NCBI GenBank assembly: GCA_003313425.1
Contig: NHZP01000043.1
Span: 310,001 to 374,000, forward strand
DNA: 64,000 bases
Source: Pseudopyrenochaeta lycopersici
Taxonomy: Eukaryota; Ascomycota; Dothideomycetes; Pleosporales; Pseudopyrenochaetaceae
Reading direction: 5' to 3'
Shown here in pieces: positions 31,393-43,176 of the stretch (position 1 is its first letter; each line of letters begins with the position of its first letter). The notes under the pieces were generated by a model. It made no database searches, was not told the DNA's origin, and was given only the letters and a program-made list of their open reading frames with translations. The position numbers and the translations under genes were made by a program.

Positions 31393-32221
31393 ATGACGGC
31401 TTATTTGCGATTTTACCTTGCATTCTTTCTAATCCACATAATTCCAGCAATTAGTGGAATCAGGCTTGCTCAACAGGATCACGATGATAGCACTCTATCA
31501 GTCACGTTTGATTCCTTTGGAGCTACGTACAGTCACATGAAAAAAGTTTCTTCCGCTAAGCGATTTTACACCAAAACGACCACTTTTTATACTAAAATTA
31601 CTCGCTATCTACATATTTAATCCTTTTAAAAGTAATAATATTAATAAAACTTTACTAAAACTTTAGTTTAGTTAAGAGTAAAAATAAAACTAAAGTTCTT
31701 TAATTATATAATATATCTTTAAAGATAAGAAAAATTAATTTTCCTTAAATTTGTATGTAAAAAGCGACTTTTTCTACTTTTTTTCTACCTTTTTTTTATA
31801 AATAACTATACATACTACGCTTATAAGTATATATTCTAATATTTATAATTTTAAATAAAATAATAAGGTATTATCTATGTTGCTTTTTAATTTTAATATA
31901 ATTTATTAAAAATCTAAGAAGTTAGGGTTATCTTATAATTAATAACTTTTTGGTGTAGTTTGGTGGGGAAAAAACTTGGCGGAAGAAACTTTATTCATGT
32001 GACTGTATGAAGACTTGAACCAAACCATTCTGGAGGTTATGCAACACTGTGGAGTTCGCCATTTTCTCAACAGCACAAGATACCGAGTGATATCGTCGGA
32101 ACTGCTTGCTCTTTTGAACGACGCCAAACTATCCGATGAGAGGTTCCGATCGACAGTTTACGATTACACCAACAACCGATCCGTGTTTGTCAACGGGAGG
32201 CTCTTCGATCTATTAGTATGA
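31393..32221 (+). pseudogene. secreted-protein gene split by an AT-rich MITE
   Basis: The frame opens with a clear signal peptide (MTAYLRFYLAFFLIHIIPA) followed by about 25 residues ending SFGATY. It is then cut by the 476-bp element at 31530-32005. Immediately after the element's right TA the same protein continues as EDLNQTILEVMQHCGVRHFL and on to GRLFDLL at 32221. Ignoring the element plus one TA leaves one continuous frame, so the insertion site is exact. Beyond 32221, a T-rich tract and tctacag at about 32330 look like an intron end. It is followed by a protein-like segment to 32511 (LYICGLNFSSSDWQ) whose phase does not fit, so a further lesion is likely. No family is recognised. Confidence 0.6.
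31530..32005. mobile_element. AT-rich non-autonomous TIR element (Tc1/mariner-type MITE)
   Basis: Both ends begin CAGTCACATGAA(A/T)AAAGT and form TIRs of about 30 bp. TA flanks both sides (31528-31529, 32006-32007). The 476-bp interior is extremely AT-rich, without a coding frame. The termini differ from those of the Tc1 elements at 6507 and 28010, so a different autonomous partner is implied. The AT richness may reflect RIP-type mutation. Confidence 0.85.
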
Positions 32222-32573
32222 GTACCCTAATAATGTGGCACATGTGATGCAATTCTCAATAGACTTGAAACTATCTTTTTTTTTTGAGTTGTCTTTTTTT
32301 TTTGAGTTGTCTTTTTTTTTTCTTCTACAGAGCACAACCTAGTCTTTATATCTGCGGTCTCAACTTCAGCTCTTCGGACTGGCAGACGGTCAATCCGATA
32401 TTCTCGGTCTCACCGAAAGTCTATTATTTCGGTTTCTCCGATCAGATATCACCGTACTTTCTAGACCTGTCAACAAATTTGAGGAACGCTGAGTGTTTGG
32501 TGTTTTCATAGGGTTCAATTGAAGCTCTTTTGCACGTATTTAGCGGGGCAATTACTGTTCATTAGAGAATAAT

Positions 32574-34285
32574 CTATACTACCGCCTTCTTACGATTCAT
32601 ATCTATTCCCGCCGACCTCAGTGCTGACTCCATCGTCAGTTGATATTCTAGCTCTAGGAGTCGAACATTATCGTTCAAATAGCCACGGACTAGACTCCGC
32701 AGATGATCCCGCACTCGATCCGTCGCTGACACTATAAAAATTTAGCAAATTGACAGCGTCACAGGACTGAACATCTTACCCATGACCAACATATCTCCAG
32801 GTTTTTCACCTTGAACTCTTTCGATATACTTCCCAGACATCTCTTCCTGTAGAATCGCCGTAAAATCCGCAGAGCCATTGCATAGTACAGCACGACGACC
32901 AACTGGCACACTGTCTATTCTCCCGTTCTTGATATATATGGAGATGCTGAGAATCTATCTCACGTTGGTATGTATGTAACAATAATGATATGGAGATACT
33001 CACATAGCCTTCATCCAAGGAATCATCTGCCAAAGCGTTGTTGAGGAAAGACTGCACCGCGATTCCAATATCTACGAATCATAGGTTCCAAATTCGCGGG
33101 CACCAATTGTTGGCTTACCAGTGGTCTCTACTTGCCAGACTAAGTGGACACGGCGAGTTTGAGTCGTGCAGGTGTTGTAACCATATATAAGTTTTTTGAG
33201 GTGAGGTAGCTGCGCAGCTATGCCGAAACCGCTCGCTACCATGAGAACTGTCTTGTATTTTCCTACCGATGCGCTAATCCCATGTGGGCCGGTGAAAAGA
33301 GCTAGACAAGGCGACACGCTACGACCAGCTTTCTGCGCCGCTTTGCTATAATAGAGTAGTCTTCGTGTAAGGCCTCCACGAGGTTCTACAAGTAGATCCA
33401 AAGAGTCTTGCTTCTCTTCCGACCATGAACAAACGAATCTTGACTGTGTCATTAACATGACTGATATGAGCTCGAGAGTAACCCGACTTCATTGGCCAAT
33501 TTCGGTAAATTATTGCCGCTGACTGGAGAGGAGAGTTGCAGAGGAACGTCCAAGTGAAGATATAGACGTATATTTGGGGGAAGAGGTAGACCTTGGGCCA
33601 TACTGTTTTTAAACCCAAGTGCTGCCAAATTGAATACGCAGACAGGACTGCTAGCGATTGGTGCGTGCGGAGAAATACCTCATAGGATGGTTTGCGGAGG
33701 AATGGGAGAGAGAAAAGGAAAAGCAGGCAGAGAGATAATGCTCCCTGCTCGGCAGTAAGTTCTAGCGAGTGAAATTTGGAGAAGGGAGGGAATCAAGTGC
33801 TTACAATAAGGCCCCAGAGATTTTCCGCTTGGTGTAAAGGGAATGTTTTCCTGTTGGCTAACATGGTAAAAACGTGAAAGCTGAGAAGAAAACACGACAT
33901 TATACCAAATGAACGGTGGACTCTATGATAGGTAGCTAAGGATAGTCCGAGTATATCCGCTAGAAAGCTTAGGTGGGGACCGGCGAAAGCTGGTATCAGG
34001 TTAACTAGAGAGAGGCCCGCGGCTCGCAGACTTGCTGAATGGACGGATGGAGCATTGAAACCAATACAAAACATGACCGATATAGAATAACAGTGATAGT
34101 ATATCAGCCCAGCTCCATGGGCCTAGGAATCGGTGCCGGTGGATCAGCTGCGGATGGATGAGATATAGAGACGCTTTAAGTTGCACGCTCTTCAGAAATG
34201 ATCTGATATAGCGGCGGGTTCTGAAGATGAAAAGGCAGAGAAAGATGCTACCAGCGACTATAGCATAAACCTGAGTGATTTCCAT
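32574..34285 (-). pseudogene. ferric-reductase-like transmembrane oxidoreductase, degraded
   Basis: Starts MEITQVYAIVAGSIFLC at 34285. Membrane domain: SLVNLIPAFAGPHLSFLAD, TYHRVHRSFG with FHVFT (haem-ligand histidines), then after an intron from 33812 LRKPSYEVFLRTHQSLAVL. NAD-binding side: LLVEPRGGLTRRLL, YKTVLMVASGFGIAAQLP, exon NNALADDSLDEGY, and a last exon ending SLVRGYLNDNVRLLELEYQ. Two lesions are visible. One is a +1 frame change at about 34070-34090. The other is a break near 33420-33440, where HISHVNDTVKI runs straight into CSWSEEKQDSLDL. This removes roughly 50 residues that normally hold the FAD-binding HPF-type motif. Intact relatives pass electrons from NAD(P)H across the membrane to ferric iron. 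This copy is probably inactive. Confidence 0.75.
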
Positions 34286-35355
34286 AACGGAAATATTCGC
34301 ATGAAAGGAAGGATGGTGTAAGCAACGGAGGTTGAAGAAAGATTAAGGGAAGCTGTGATAGCAACTACCCAAAAGGTCTCGCATAAGAATAGAAAGGCAC
34401 TAGATCTTGCACCTTAGTACTAGGGCCGAAATAGAATAGGGTCGACATTTGTCTGGCGTAAAAATAGGGGGGGGGGTTTCCAGATCCGGAACCTCAGTGC
34501 ATGGAGGGCAAATTGAGCCTCTATTGGTGGAGTGCGAAACAAACCTTTTCATTCGGAACTTGTTTCTGGAAACGAAGCAGTTGTGGCAGTTCTAATGTAG
34601 CAAATGTAAGTTAGAGGCCTGACTTGGAAGTTAGCCTAGAGGGTGGCCACGCTGAGCAGAGTTTCATGTACATAGCGTCACTGGGCGCTAAATGTTAGCC
34701 ACTGTGGCTTCACCCAGCGATGGCTTCTTGGAGGCGAAGACTCGCCATGGTAGACTAGGCATCACCGCATTAGCAATCACGCTGCGGGTGGCTAGCTCCC
34801 TTTGAGAAACTACCTGCGTGAGCTGTGCCTAGGAATGCATCGACGAAGTGGAAAACTATCAGATGGTCAGACCTCACTAAGCTAGTAATGACGCTGGCAG
34901 GGGTGCCAAGGTTTGCGACCCCTGGAGCTGGTAAGCGTTGGGAACCGCGCTAGAGATCACGCTGGTAGCGATGGTGCATGGGCTTCGGTGAGTGTTTCGA
35001 TGAACCAAGGCAGCGCGGTTGCGCAATACTGCTGTGGCATTCTGTGCTAAGCGCAGCAGTACTGACGTTGGAGAGTGGTGGTTCAGCACTGTCAATCTCT
35101 ACCCAGCAAATAAAACCATTTACGACATGTGCTGCGCTGCACATGACCCTGCCAGCGTGATTTGCGACGCGCCAGAGAAACCAATGGGCTCTCAACGCTT
35201 GAAAGGTATCCCATGCACCGCCAACATCGCCCTGGCACGGACCATATGAGGATGGCCAATCGGATGAGTTGCTCCGAACCGACAGAACACCAAGAATTGC
35301 GCTCCGTAGGGTAACTTTGTATGGCATATTCATTTCTAGAGGTATTAAGATAGTT
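34286..35355. other. intergenic, no gene supported
   Basis: Upstream of the ferric-reductase-like relic and downstream of the piggyBac relic. A G8-9 run lies at about 34468. Open frames at 34877-35597 overlap the piggyBac C-terminus or lack features. Confidence 0.4.
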
Positions 35356-37347
35356 TTACATAATACTTGAGCTTGCTTTTGTGTCCGTCGATTTGATTGT
35401 TTGATGCCGGCGGAGATGCTCCTCCCAGCACTCAGCATTGACTTCTGGCCTACACAGAGGCGTCCTGCAACTCTGACAGCCATATTGAGTACGTGGAGGA
35501 CGCCGAGATCCATGAGATGGGCGTGAATTGCCTGTAACTTGACCCAGAGGTGTGCGAGATGGGAGTTTCTTATGCGGCGTACGCCCAGCTTCAGCACAAG
35601 CTACACAACTTTTACCCTCCGCGAACAGCTTTATAGACGTATGAGAGCTCTTGTTAGCGCTCTCTCCAGTGACAATAACTTCGTCAAGTCTCTGACGTTT
35701 GTTTGATCCTCGCGTAGGGCGGCCACCGCGCTCGAACAGCTGCTCAATAAGCTTATATAGAAACTCCTTGTGGCCGCTACGTTTAGCAGACTGGGTGGAG
35801 GAGTACGAGGATAGCCTGTAACAGTTGTTGAGCGTCAGATCTAGCAAGAAGTACCACAGAGGTCGCCAGGTACGCTGGCGGACCTGCTGAACTGAGTAGT
35901 AGCTTTTCACTTGATCAAAGCGATCAACCTCGCTCTTGTGGCAATTGTAGTCGTCTATCATCTGAGGGATGCCTAGTAACTTTATAGGCTCGTTGCCAAA
36001 GGCCTTCTCGAAGATCTTCTTGTTGTTTTGGGCCATCTTGGAGCGTCGGCGTTGCTTCATGATGAGCTGCGTCGCTGTGGCGAATACCGTCAGCGGAACC
36101 TTGGCATGGTGGAGAGGCAAGAAACTCACGCTCAGCGACAGTACTGGCAAAAAGGACGACCTGATTGTCTCTCCAAGCAGCTTGGAGGACTTGCTGACTT
36201 TGTGAAAGGGCCCAGTAAGTGTCTCCCCACTCTAGCTTACGCGTATGCTGAGTCTTAAGCTTTATAAGGTCGCTATTAAAGCGCTCTTTTCGCAGCTTTG
36301 CCCGCGCCTGAGTACTGACAGCTGGAGCTTCTGCTAGAAGTTCAGCCTCAGCTGTCGCCTCAAATCTCTCCTCTGTCGCTGTCTTTGTTGTCCTAACTGT
36401 CCCAGCGCAGCCTACGCCTTTAGATCTGAGGTATTCGAGCATGGGTATAGTATTAAAGAGATTGTCGTCCCACACAATGTGGAGATTTGGCGGGGAAAGG
36501 CGACGGCCAGCAGCATCTACGGCGAGTACAAGAGTGACGGGGACTGACTCTGTAGGAGTAAAAACTGGCGCGTCAGCAGGTAAGTTGGGTAAATTGACAG
36601 GCCCTCGTCCTCTGGCATGAAATAACCAGTTTAGTATTACTCCGTCGTTAGCTAAACACCAGATTTTGAAGCCCTCTGGAGTTGGCTTTGTCTTGATTAT
36701 TACAAGCTCGCTCGCGCGTCCAGTAAATCTCGCGATAACCTCATCTACACAGAGGTGGACTCCAGGTGTCCAATGCTTTAAGGAGCGCTCGCGGAGCGTC
36801 TCTGAGAGATCCCATATACGGCCAAAGGGCGACTTAAAGCTCTGATTGACTTCTGTACAGTACAGGTATCGGTCAAGCTGCTCCCATCGCTCCTTCGCCA
36901 TGTAGCGATTGATCTCATGCCGAGGCGCTGTACCGTGGAGTTTTTGCCAGTATTCGACGAGAGAAGGCTCCCTGTGGACTCCCATATAAACGACGATTGC
37001 AAAGTACGTATACATTTCGCTCGAAGACGTAGGTTTCCACCTCCGGTAGGCTGGCGTTGGCGGTGCGTCAGCTTGAAGCCTCTCGGCGTGCTGATTTGTA
37101 TGGTATACGATCCGATCGAGGACATCTACGTCAAAAAAAATAAGCTGAACAAAGCAATAGGAGAGTCAAGGTCTACACCTTCAGGTAAGAGAGAGCGTCC
37201 AAAAGTATGTGGGTTACTGATTCTCAGCCGTTGCCAGGCAGGTGGCGGCGTTGACGAAAGATCAGGAAAATCACCAGCTTTTTTACTATACTTCGTATAT
37301 TTTACGAAATCAGTATCATTACTTAATGGCGCTGCACGTTTTGACAT
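35356..37347 (-). pseudogene. piggyBac-type transposase, two frameshifts
   Basis: N-terminus at 37347 (MSKRAAPLSNDTDF). The frame breaks in a run of T/A at about 37130, then continues as RIVYHTNQHAERLQ and YTYFAIVVYMGVHR. Catalytic core: first D in HLCVDEVIARFTGRAS, second in HIVWDDNLFNTIPML. A second frame change at about 36130 is followed by KLLGIPQMIDDYNCHKSEVDRFDQVKSYYS (third D, given here as separate motifs IDDYN and VDRFDQ). The C-terminus carries the Cys-rich zinc-binding end (CVACAEAGRT; YGCQSCRTPLCRPE). The first lesion is a homopolymer indel. TTAA ends and TIRs were not identified. Confidence 0.82.
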
Positions 37348-37446
37348 AGTTGCATGTGCGAGAGATTTCGAAAAAGGCGTGTTTTAGCTGGTAAACAAAA
37401 ATTGCCATCATCACGATAAACATTTAGTGTTCGGATGCATTTAGAT

Positions 37447-37692
37447 CTAATTGGCTATTAAAAGGTGGCCCGTGCCAGGGCGATGTTGGCGGTGCATGGG
37501 ATAAAGAATATCTAGTTGATGTAGCTTTTCCCTTTCGTCTTCTGCCATCGCTATCATCTTTTCCAATGGCCGATTCATCTCCGCCAGCTCCACCTGAGGC
37601 ACAGATAATCTCGGAATAGAGACATTAGATCCTAAGCTTTGTCTGTTCTTTATATCTTCGACAGGAAACTTATACTCGACCCAGAATACCAT
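37447..37692 (-). other. unrecognised ORF crossing the left inverted-repeat boundary
   Basis: An 81-codon frame whose first half lies in the inverted repeat and second half (VELAEMNRPLEKMIAMAEDE) lies outside it. The charged helical text looks protein-like. The copy in the right arm loses this continuation after RLSVP. It may be the residue of a gene disrupted when the repeat formed. No family is recognised. Confidence 0.25.
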
Positions 37693-37990
37693 ATTTCACC
37701 GCGGGCATGCAAGGTAGCGCCACCTCGGACAGCCTCGGATTCACTAGAAAGTGCGTGCATCTTGCCTAAAATCCGCCAAGTCATAGATTGGCATATAGAG
37801 ATTGTATCCCGAGCTAAGCACTCCAGTATCTAAGCTTGTTGTGCTTCAATGGTGACCTAATGCCTACTCATGCAGGGCTGAGAAATGAGCGCCCCACTTC
37901 CGAGTAGCACGAAAAGGTCGGAAAACAGTTTAGCTGTATTCTAATCCTGCTGATGTCAGGGTCTGATATCACCATCGTGACTCGGGTCGG
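37596..37990 (+). repeat. left arm of 395-bp inverted repeat flanking an NLR gene
   Basis: Matches the reverse complement of 41689-42083. The shared 64-codon ORF in each arm (37639-37833 plus; 41846-42040 minus) is identical. Beyond the inner edge, weaker inverted similarity continues (ttcgagcatga; tcttgtaacacgtgct at about 38090-38106 against 41590-41606). Confidence 0.93.
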
Positions 37991-38306
37991 GCCGCGAGAC
38001 TAAGGTTAACCTCCCCCTAGTAAACAGCTAAGACCGATTCGAATCAACCAGTGTTAGTTCGAGCATGAACCTATCCCAGCGCGCTTGTTCTTGTAACACG
38101 TGCTAGTGAGCATGAATCGTTATTTGCAAGACTACGTTATAGCCGCGTGATTTGACATAGCGTAGTGCATATATAATCATCCTACCTGCAGAGACCTTCG
38201 AGCTACTGATCCCATCTTCAGCAGCTCACGTGACAACACGGATTCCTTGCCTATGTGCATGCTCATGCCGCTATTTAAGTGTCGTAAGAGAAAGGGCAAA
38301 CTAATA

Positions 38307-41176
38307 CTACTCTTGCGACGCAAGCATTGCTGAATAGTATTGGCGACAAGCGCGAGTAGCCGGATGATCGGGCCCAAGGACGGTGAGGTACGCAGCGCAT
38401 GCTCTTTCATACAAAACACGAGACTCATCGTAGTGGCGTCGATTTGCAAGGAGATGAGCAAGGCGGTACACGCTCATCAGCGTGTCTAGATGGTCGGGTC
38501 CAAGCACCTTCTCCCTCCGCGCCAGCGTCTGCCTGTTCATCGATTCCGCCTCCTCGCACTTGCCTTGGCTGTCCAGTACGAGCGCCAAGTTGCTCATGCT
38601 CGTCAGAGTGGAAGGATGGTCAGGTCCCAGCACCTTCTCTGTCCGCGCCAGCGTCTGCCTGTTCATCGATTCTGCCTCCTCGTACTTGCCTTGGCTGTTC
38701 AACACGAGCGCCAAGTTGTTCATGCTCACCAGCATGTCTGGATGGTCAGGCCCCAGCACCTTCTCCCTCCGCGCCAGCGTCTGCCTGTTTATTGATTTCG
38801 CTTCCTCATGTTTGCCTTGGCTGTCCAGCACTCCCGCCAAGTTGCTCATGCTCGTCAGCGTGGAAGGATGGTCAGGCCCTAGCGCCTTCTCCCTCCGTGC
38901 CAGCGTCTGCCTATTCATCGATTCTGCCTCCTTGTATCTTCCCTGGTCTCCAAGTGCTAGTCCTAATTCATTCATACTCGTGAGTGTCAGGCTATGCTCC
39001 TCCCCTAGCCTCCTTTCTCTCAATGATAACACTTGTCGGTGCGTTGTCTCGGCTGCTGAATATTGTCCAAGGCTTGATTGACACCGTCCCACCCGAGATA
39101 AGAGAGAAGCCCTTGCTGTCTCGTCCACTGTGTCGTCAAGTCCAGCCACGTAGATAGCGTGCGAGAGGTACCGAGCCCATACTTCCTTCCTCTCATGCCC
39201 GCCGTACGGCACGAGCTCCTCCAGCCGGGCCACTGCTATGCCCGCCCAAGTTACCCGCTCATCGTGCCCGTCTAGCCACAAGACAGACGCCATGTGGACT
39301 AGTCGATGCATGTCAAAAAACCTCTCTCTGCCTGGTCCTTGTACCGTCCGTTGGCGCTCTGTTATGAACGCGTATCCTGTCAGCGTTCCAAGTGCCTTCA
39401 CCTGCTGCACTAAGGAGCCTCCAGGAGGTAGGAGCGACTGGGGAATGTTGATGCGATCGATGCACGCTATGAACGAAAGATACTCTGCAGCAAGCTGATC
39501 TTGCCTGCGTATCTGTTCAAACGAGATATGCCACGTCTTAGCAATCGTGCTGTCCATCTCTCGGTATCTGCTGGGGTCTTCGAAATGCTCATTGAAGAGC
39601 TCAGTCTTATTACCAGTATGCTGGAAAAACGATATGTACTCGGACACTGATATGTCATTGATATTGATGAAAGCCGCTGCCTGCACGATAGCAAGTGGTA
39701 GACATGTAAGTTCCTCTAGTAGTTCGTCAACAGCTACCTCATCATCAAGCAACGCTGGCTTCGTTATGCGCCGCGCTAGCAGCTGCCCAGCTTCGGCTCT
39801 ATTCATATCCTTCAGCTCCAACACACTGTTGGGCGTCAGTTCCCCGGCCACCTTCCTACTTCGCGTGGTGAAAAGGATTGTGCCTTTGTTGCTGTATGGG
39901 AGACAGTCAACCAATCGAGCTGACTTCGGATTGCTGTTATTAGTATCTGACAACACTCCAAGGTCGTCAGCATTATCAACAATCATCAGCCAGTCGCCTA
40001 AGCTGCCTGAGCCTAGTGCCTCATTAACAAGCTTTATTATGTCCGCGTTGTCATCCGTGATTCCTGGTATGCGTAGGCGGACGCCGATCTCTCGATAGGC
40101 AAGCTCGAAGCTCTCTTGGCTGATAGCAGGCACCCAGAAACCTAGACTTCTAGCATGTCTCTCCAGTGCGCGGTATGCAAGCTCCAGGGCCAGTGCTGAC
40201 TTCCCGCACCCTCCTAGTCCATATATTGTCCTGCGTCGGTGGGTGTTAGGAAGAAAAAGGTACTGTTGGAGCGATTGAAGCTGGTCTTCTCGTCCAATAA
40301 AGAGCTCGTTTCTTGGGAAAGGTAACAACGACGAGACTATACATTGTTAGCTGCTTATAACACGTACGAAAGAATGCTGCTTTCCTAGAATCAAAACTCA
40401 CCAGACAAGTCATCCAGGCTTTCTGCTCCCCGTCCTTCCTGCCGCCTCCGTATCTCCTCTTTCAGCCGCAGGGTTGCGTATGCTTCTCCTTCTCCATATA
40501 TAAGCGATAAGAACACCCCAAAAATACCTAGCAAGCAATATACCTTATCTTCCTTCAACGTTGTTATGCGTTCGGCCGCCCAGCTCATTCGCTCCTCAAT
40601 ACTGAACTCAGCGAGACTTTGTCCTCTTAATGCTCGGATAGGGATCTTAGTAATCTCGTGGATTTCTTGCTCTAAAGATATCCTAGTACCCAGGCGCTTA
40701 TTCTCCTTAGAGAAGAACTCAACGCTGGCTGGCGCCAGAAGCTCTTGCAATGTCCAGCCTCGCGTGAACCATCGGCTCTCTCGAAAGGCTGCCACCCACA
40801 TTGTCCGGAAGGCTGAGGGGTCAGTGACCTCCTCCGGCACGGAGACATCCGACAGGTATACATAGCACTTGGATGCACGTTGGTACCAGCGGAACATAGA
40901 GTTGATGGCTGCACTAAGCTCATCGCTGGTAGACCTGTTGATACAGCACGTATCTACCCAGAAGTACTCCAGGCCATCCGCTGCAGCCTGGTCGCAACAG
41001 AAGCGAATCTTGTTGTAGCCAGTCTTGTCCTTGCCAGTACCGGCCACCAGCTCGTTGTATGTGATTTCCTGTTCTTCGGTCCAGGTGTGCGATAGGATGG
41101 CATACGGAGGAGGGCGGTCATCGTTGAAAGATGTCAGTTGGAAGTTGCCGCCTGGTAGGCGCTTTAGAAGGCGCAT
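38307..41176 (-). CDS. HET-NB-ARC-TPR NLR protein, two exons
   Basis: Exon 1 is 41176-40402, a 65-nt intron (GTGAGT...gctaac...atgtatAG) is 40401-40337, and exon 2 is 40336-38307. The product is 934 residues. HET domain, residues 1-240: PPYAILSHTWTEEQEITYNEL (as PPYAILSHTW, EEQEITYNEL), GYNKIRFCCDQAAADGL, FWVDTCCINRS, WFTRGWTLQELLAP, VYCLLGIFGVFLSLIYGEGE. NB-ARC, about 270-560: FIGREDQLQSL, P-loop YGLGGCGKSALAL, Walker B WLMIVDNADD, ILFTTRSRK, LTCLPLAIVQAAAFI. TPR array, from about 690: five or six 42-residue kinesin-light-chain-type repeats (SMNRQTLARREKVLGPDHP). HET is the death effector, NB-ARC the nucleotide switch and TPR the sensor. No lesion is visible. The gene lies between two 395-bp inverted repeats. 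Confidence 0.92.
38489..38992 (-). repeat. four near-identical 126-bp TPR-coding units
   Basis: Units start at 38489, 38615, 38741 and 38867 with exact 126-bp spacing (42 codons). They are very similar at DNA level, far more so than needed to keep the fold. This is the pattern of NLR sensor repeats under unequal exchange or gene conversion. Confidence 0.92.
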
Positions 41177-41688
41177 CGTGCCACCGCATAGAGAAAATGC
41201 TGGTCGAGTTGGATAGTGATGCAAGCGTGGTATCGTAAAGAGGCAGGAAGTGTAGAGCAGTAGTACATGTCTCTTGATCTTCTGTTCTGCGCATTTACAG
41301 AACACATCGAGCAGGCTGCAATCTGGCGGTCGATGGGCGCTTGGGGCCGTGCGCTTGGAGTTGTGTGCTTGGGGTTGTTTCGTCGGCGTCGCTCAGCGGG
41401 GCCCAGCGCTAAAGTGTAAGCTTCGTCTTGGCCCTACCGCTTCGCTCGTGCTGTCACGTGGGTGTGCAAAGATCATTAGGAGCTCGAAATCATCTTCAAT
41501 ATAAGAGTCACATACACGAATACCTATTTATGCTAAGTGAATTGAGATCCTGCTACAACGATCCCGCATCCATCTATCTATGCTGATGAGCACGTGTTAC
41601 AAGAGCGAAAGCAAGCGCAAAGCGCAACGCTAGAAGGGAGGCGCGTGTTTCAGCGAGTCATGCTCGAAATAAGCCCGAACCCAGCGGT

Positions 41689-42083
41689 CCGACCCGAGTC
41701 ACGATGGTGATATCAGACCCTGACATCAGCAGGATTAGAATACAGCTAAACTGTTTTCCGACCTTTTCGTGCTACTCGGAAGTGGGGCGCTCATTTCTCA
41801 GCCCTGCATGAGTAGGCATTAGGTCACCATTGAAGCACAACAAGCTTAGATACTGGAGTGCTTAGCTCGGGATACAATCTCTATATGCCAATCTATGACT
41901 TGGCGGATTTTAGGCAAGATGCACGCACTTTCTAGTGAATCCGAGGCTGTCCGAGGTGGCGCTACCTTGCATGCCCGCGGTGAAATATGGTATTCTGGGT
42001 CGAGTATAAGTTTCCTGTCGAAGATATAAAGAACAGACAAAGCCTAGGATCTAATGTCTCTATTCCGAGATTATCTGTGCCTC
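41689..42083 (-). repeat. right arm of 395-bp inverted repeat
   Basis: Reverse complement of 37596-37990. The outer boundary is gcctc at 42079-42083 and the inner boundary is ccgacccgag at 41689-41698. No short direct duplication is evident outside the arms. Confidence 0.93.
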
Positions 42084-42702
42084 TTGGTTGTTGTGGAGTT
42101 TATTGTGATGAAAAGCACTGTTGGTTTCCGGCACGCAGGGTTTTCCGCCACACAGGGATGGACGTTATTGTCGTTGCTTCCGCGCCTAGTTTGCAGAGAG
42201 CTTCTTTTTGTCGCAAAACAGACTTCTATCGCTACAGCATCGCCGTCAAGCTATTATAGCGTTAAAACCTATAGAAACGTTCTGTCTGAGCCCACAGATT
42301 TCACACTCGTGCTAGAAAGTCATCAGCACCCTTGTGTCGGGTATGGTGCGAAGATTCATGCAGGGTCGCCACTCGCGCCAGTACTTCTGACCCAACCAGT
42401 CTCTAATCCTAGCTAGTGCCATGCGGCCCGCACGTCTCACATAATCATCTCTGTAATTTACCAAGCCATCCTTGTGGTAGCTTAGCGCTGATTTTTCCCG
42501 CTCCGCCGTGGCCCCCGCCCACCGTGCCAAGGTACACGGGATGTGGCTGGCGCTGCTCTCCTACACCAGAGAATAGTGCAGTCTCTATTATACCTTATGA
42601 TTACAGCAACAGTAGACTCCTGCTTACATCCTTCGTATATAAGAGTGCTAAGTTAGACTATGCAAAGCGTTGTGTGTTTATTAAACCTGTAGTTAACCTA
42701 TT
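42084..42702. other. gap between the inverted repeat and the second NLR
   Basis: No supported gene. Two frames that run out of the repeat arm are probably chance readings. The stretch downstream of the NLR 2 stop (42703) should contain its 3' UTR. Confidence 0.35.
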
Positions 42703-43176
42703 TTATGCCCGCTTCCAGCCCAGCTTCCTCAGTAGTTTATGCCGCCTTGAAGCTGTCCCAACCGGGGCGTTGCTCGCATCTTTATCTCTTTCTAGAGCAG
42801 CAAGATTGGCGAGCAGGGGCTGGCATTTTTGATGGTCTTTCCCAAAGACCTTTTCGTAGCCCGAAAGCGCTTTCGCGTACCACGCTCTAGCCTCGACTAC
42901 ACGGCCTTTGTTGTCATAGAGCGAGCCAAAGGCCCACATAGTGTTTAGAGCTGGAACGTAGGTAGGGATTCTCTTAGAATCAATCGCCTTCTCGTATCCC
43001 TCCAGCGCTCGCTCATACATCTTCTCCGCCTCCTCAACATACCTGGGCATCTCGTTATAACCGTTATTTTTTAGGGTTTTTGCTGTAACCGTTATAACGA
43101 GATAGCAAAATCGAGTAACCGTTACAACGAGATAACGAGATAAGTAACGAGATAATTACGTAATCAGACAATCTAT

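Noticed and set aside
37639..37833. The 64-codon ORF present in both inverted-repeat arms as a conserved gene
   Set aside because: Its identity between arms is explained by the DNA repeat itself. No start context, domain or splice support was found.
38399..39081. Plus-strand repetitive ORFs rich in Ser, Pro, Ala and Cys (e.g. 38399-38983, 38482-39081)
   Set aside because: They are antisense readings of the 126-bp TPR repeats of the NLR. Their periodicity comes from that gene.
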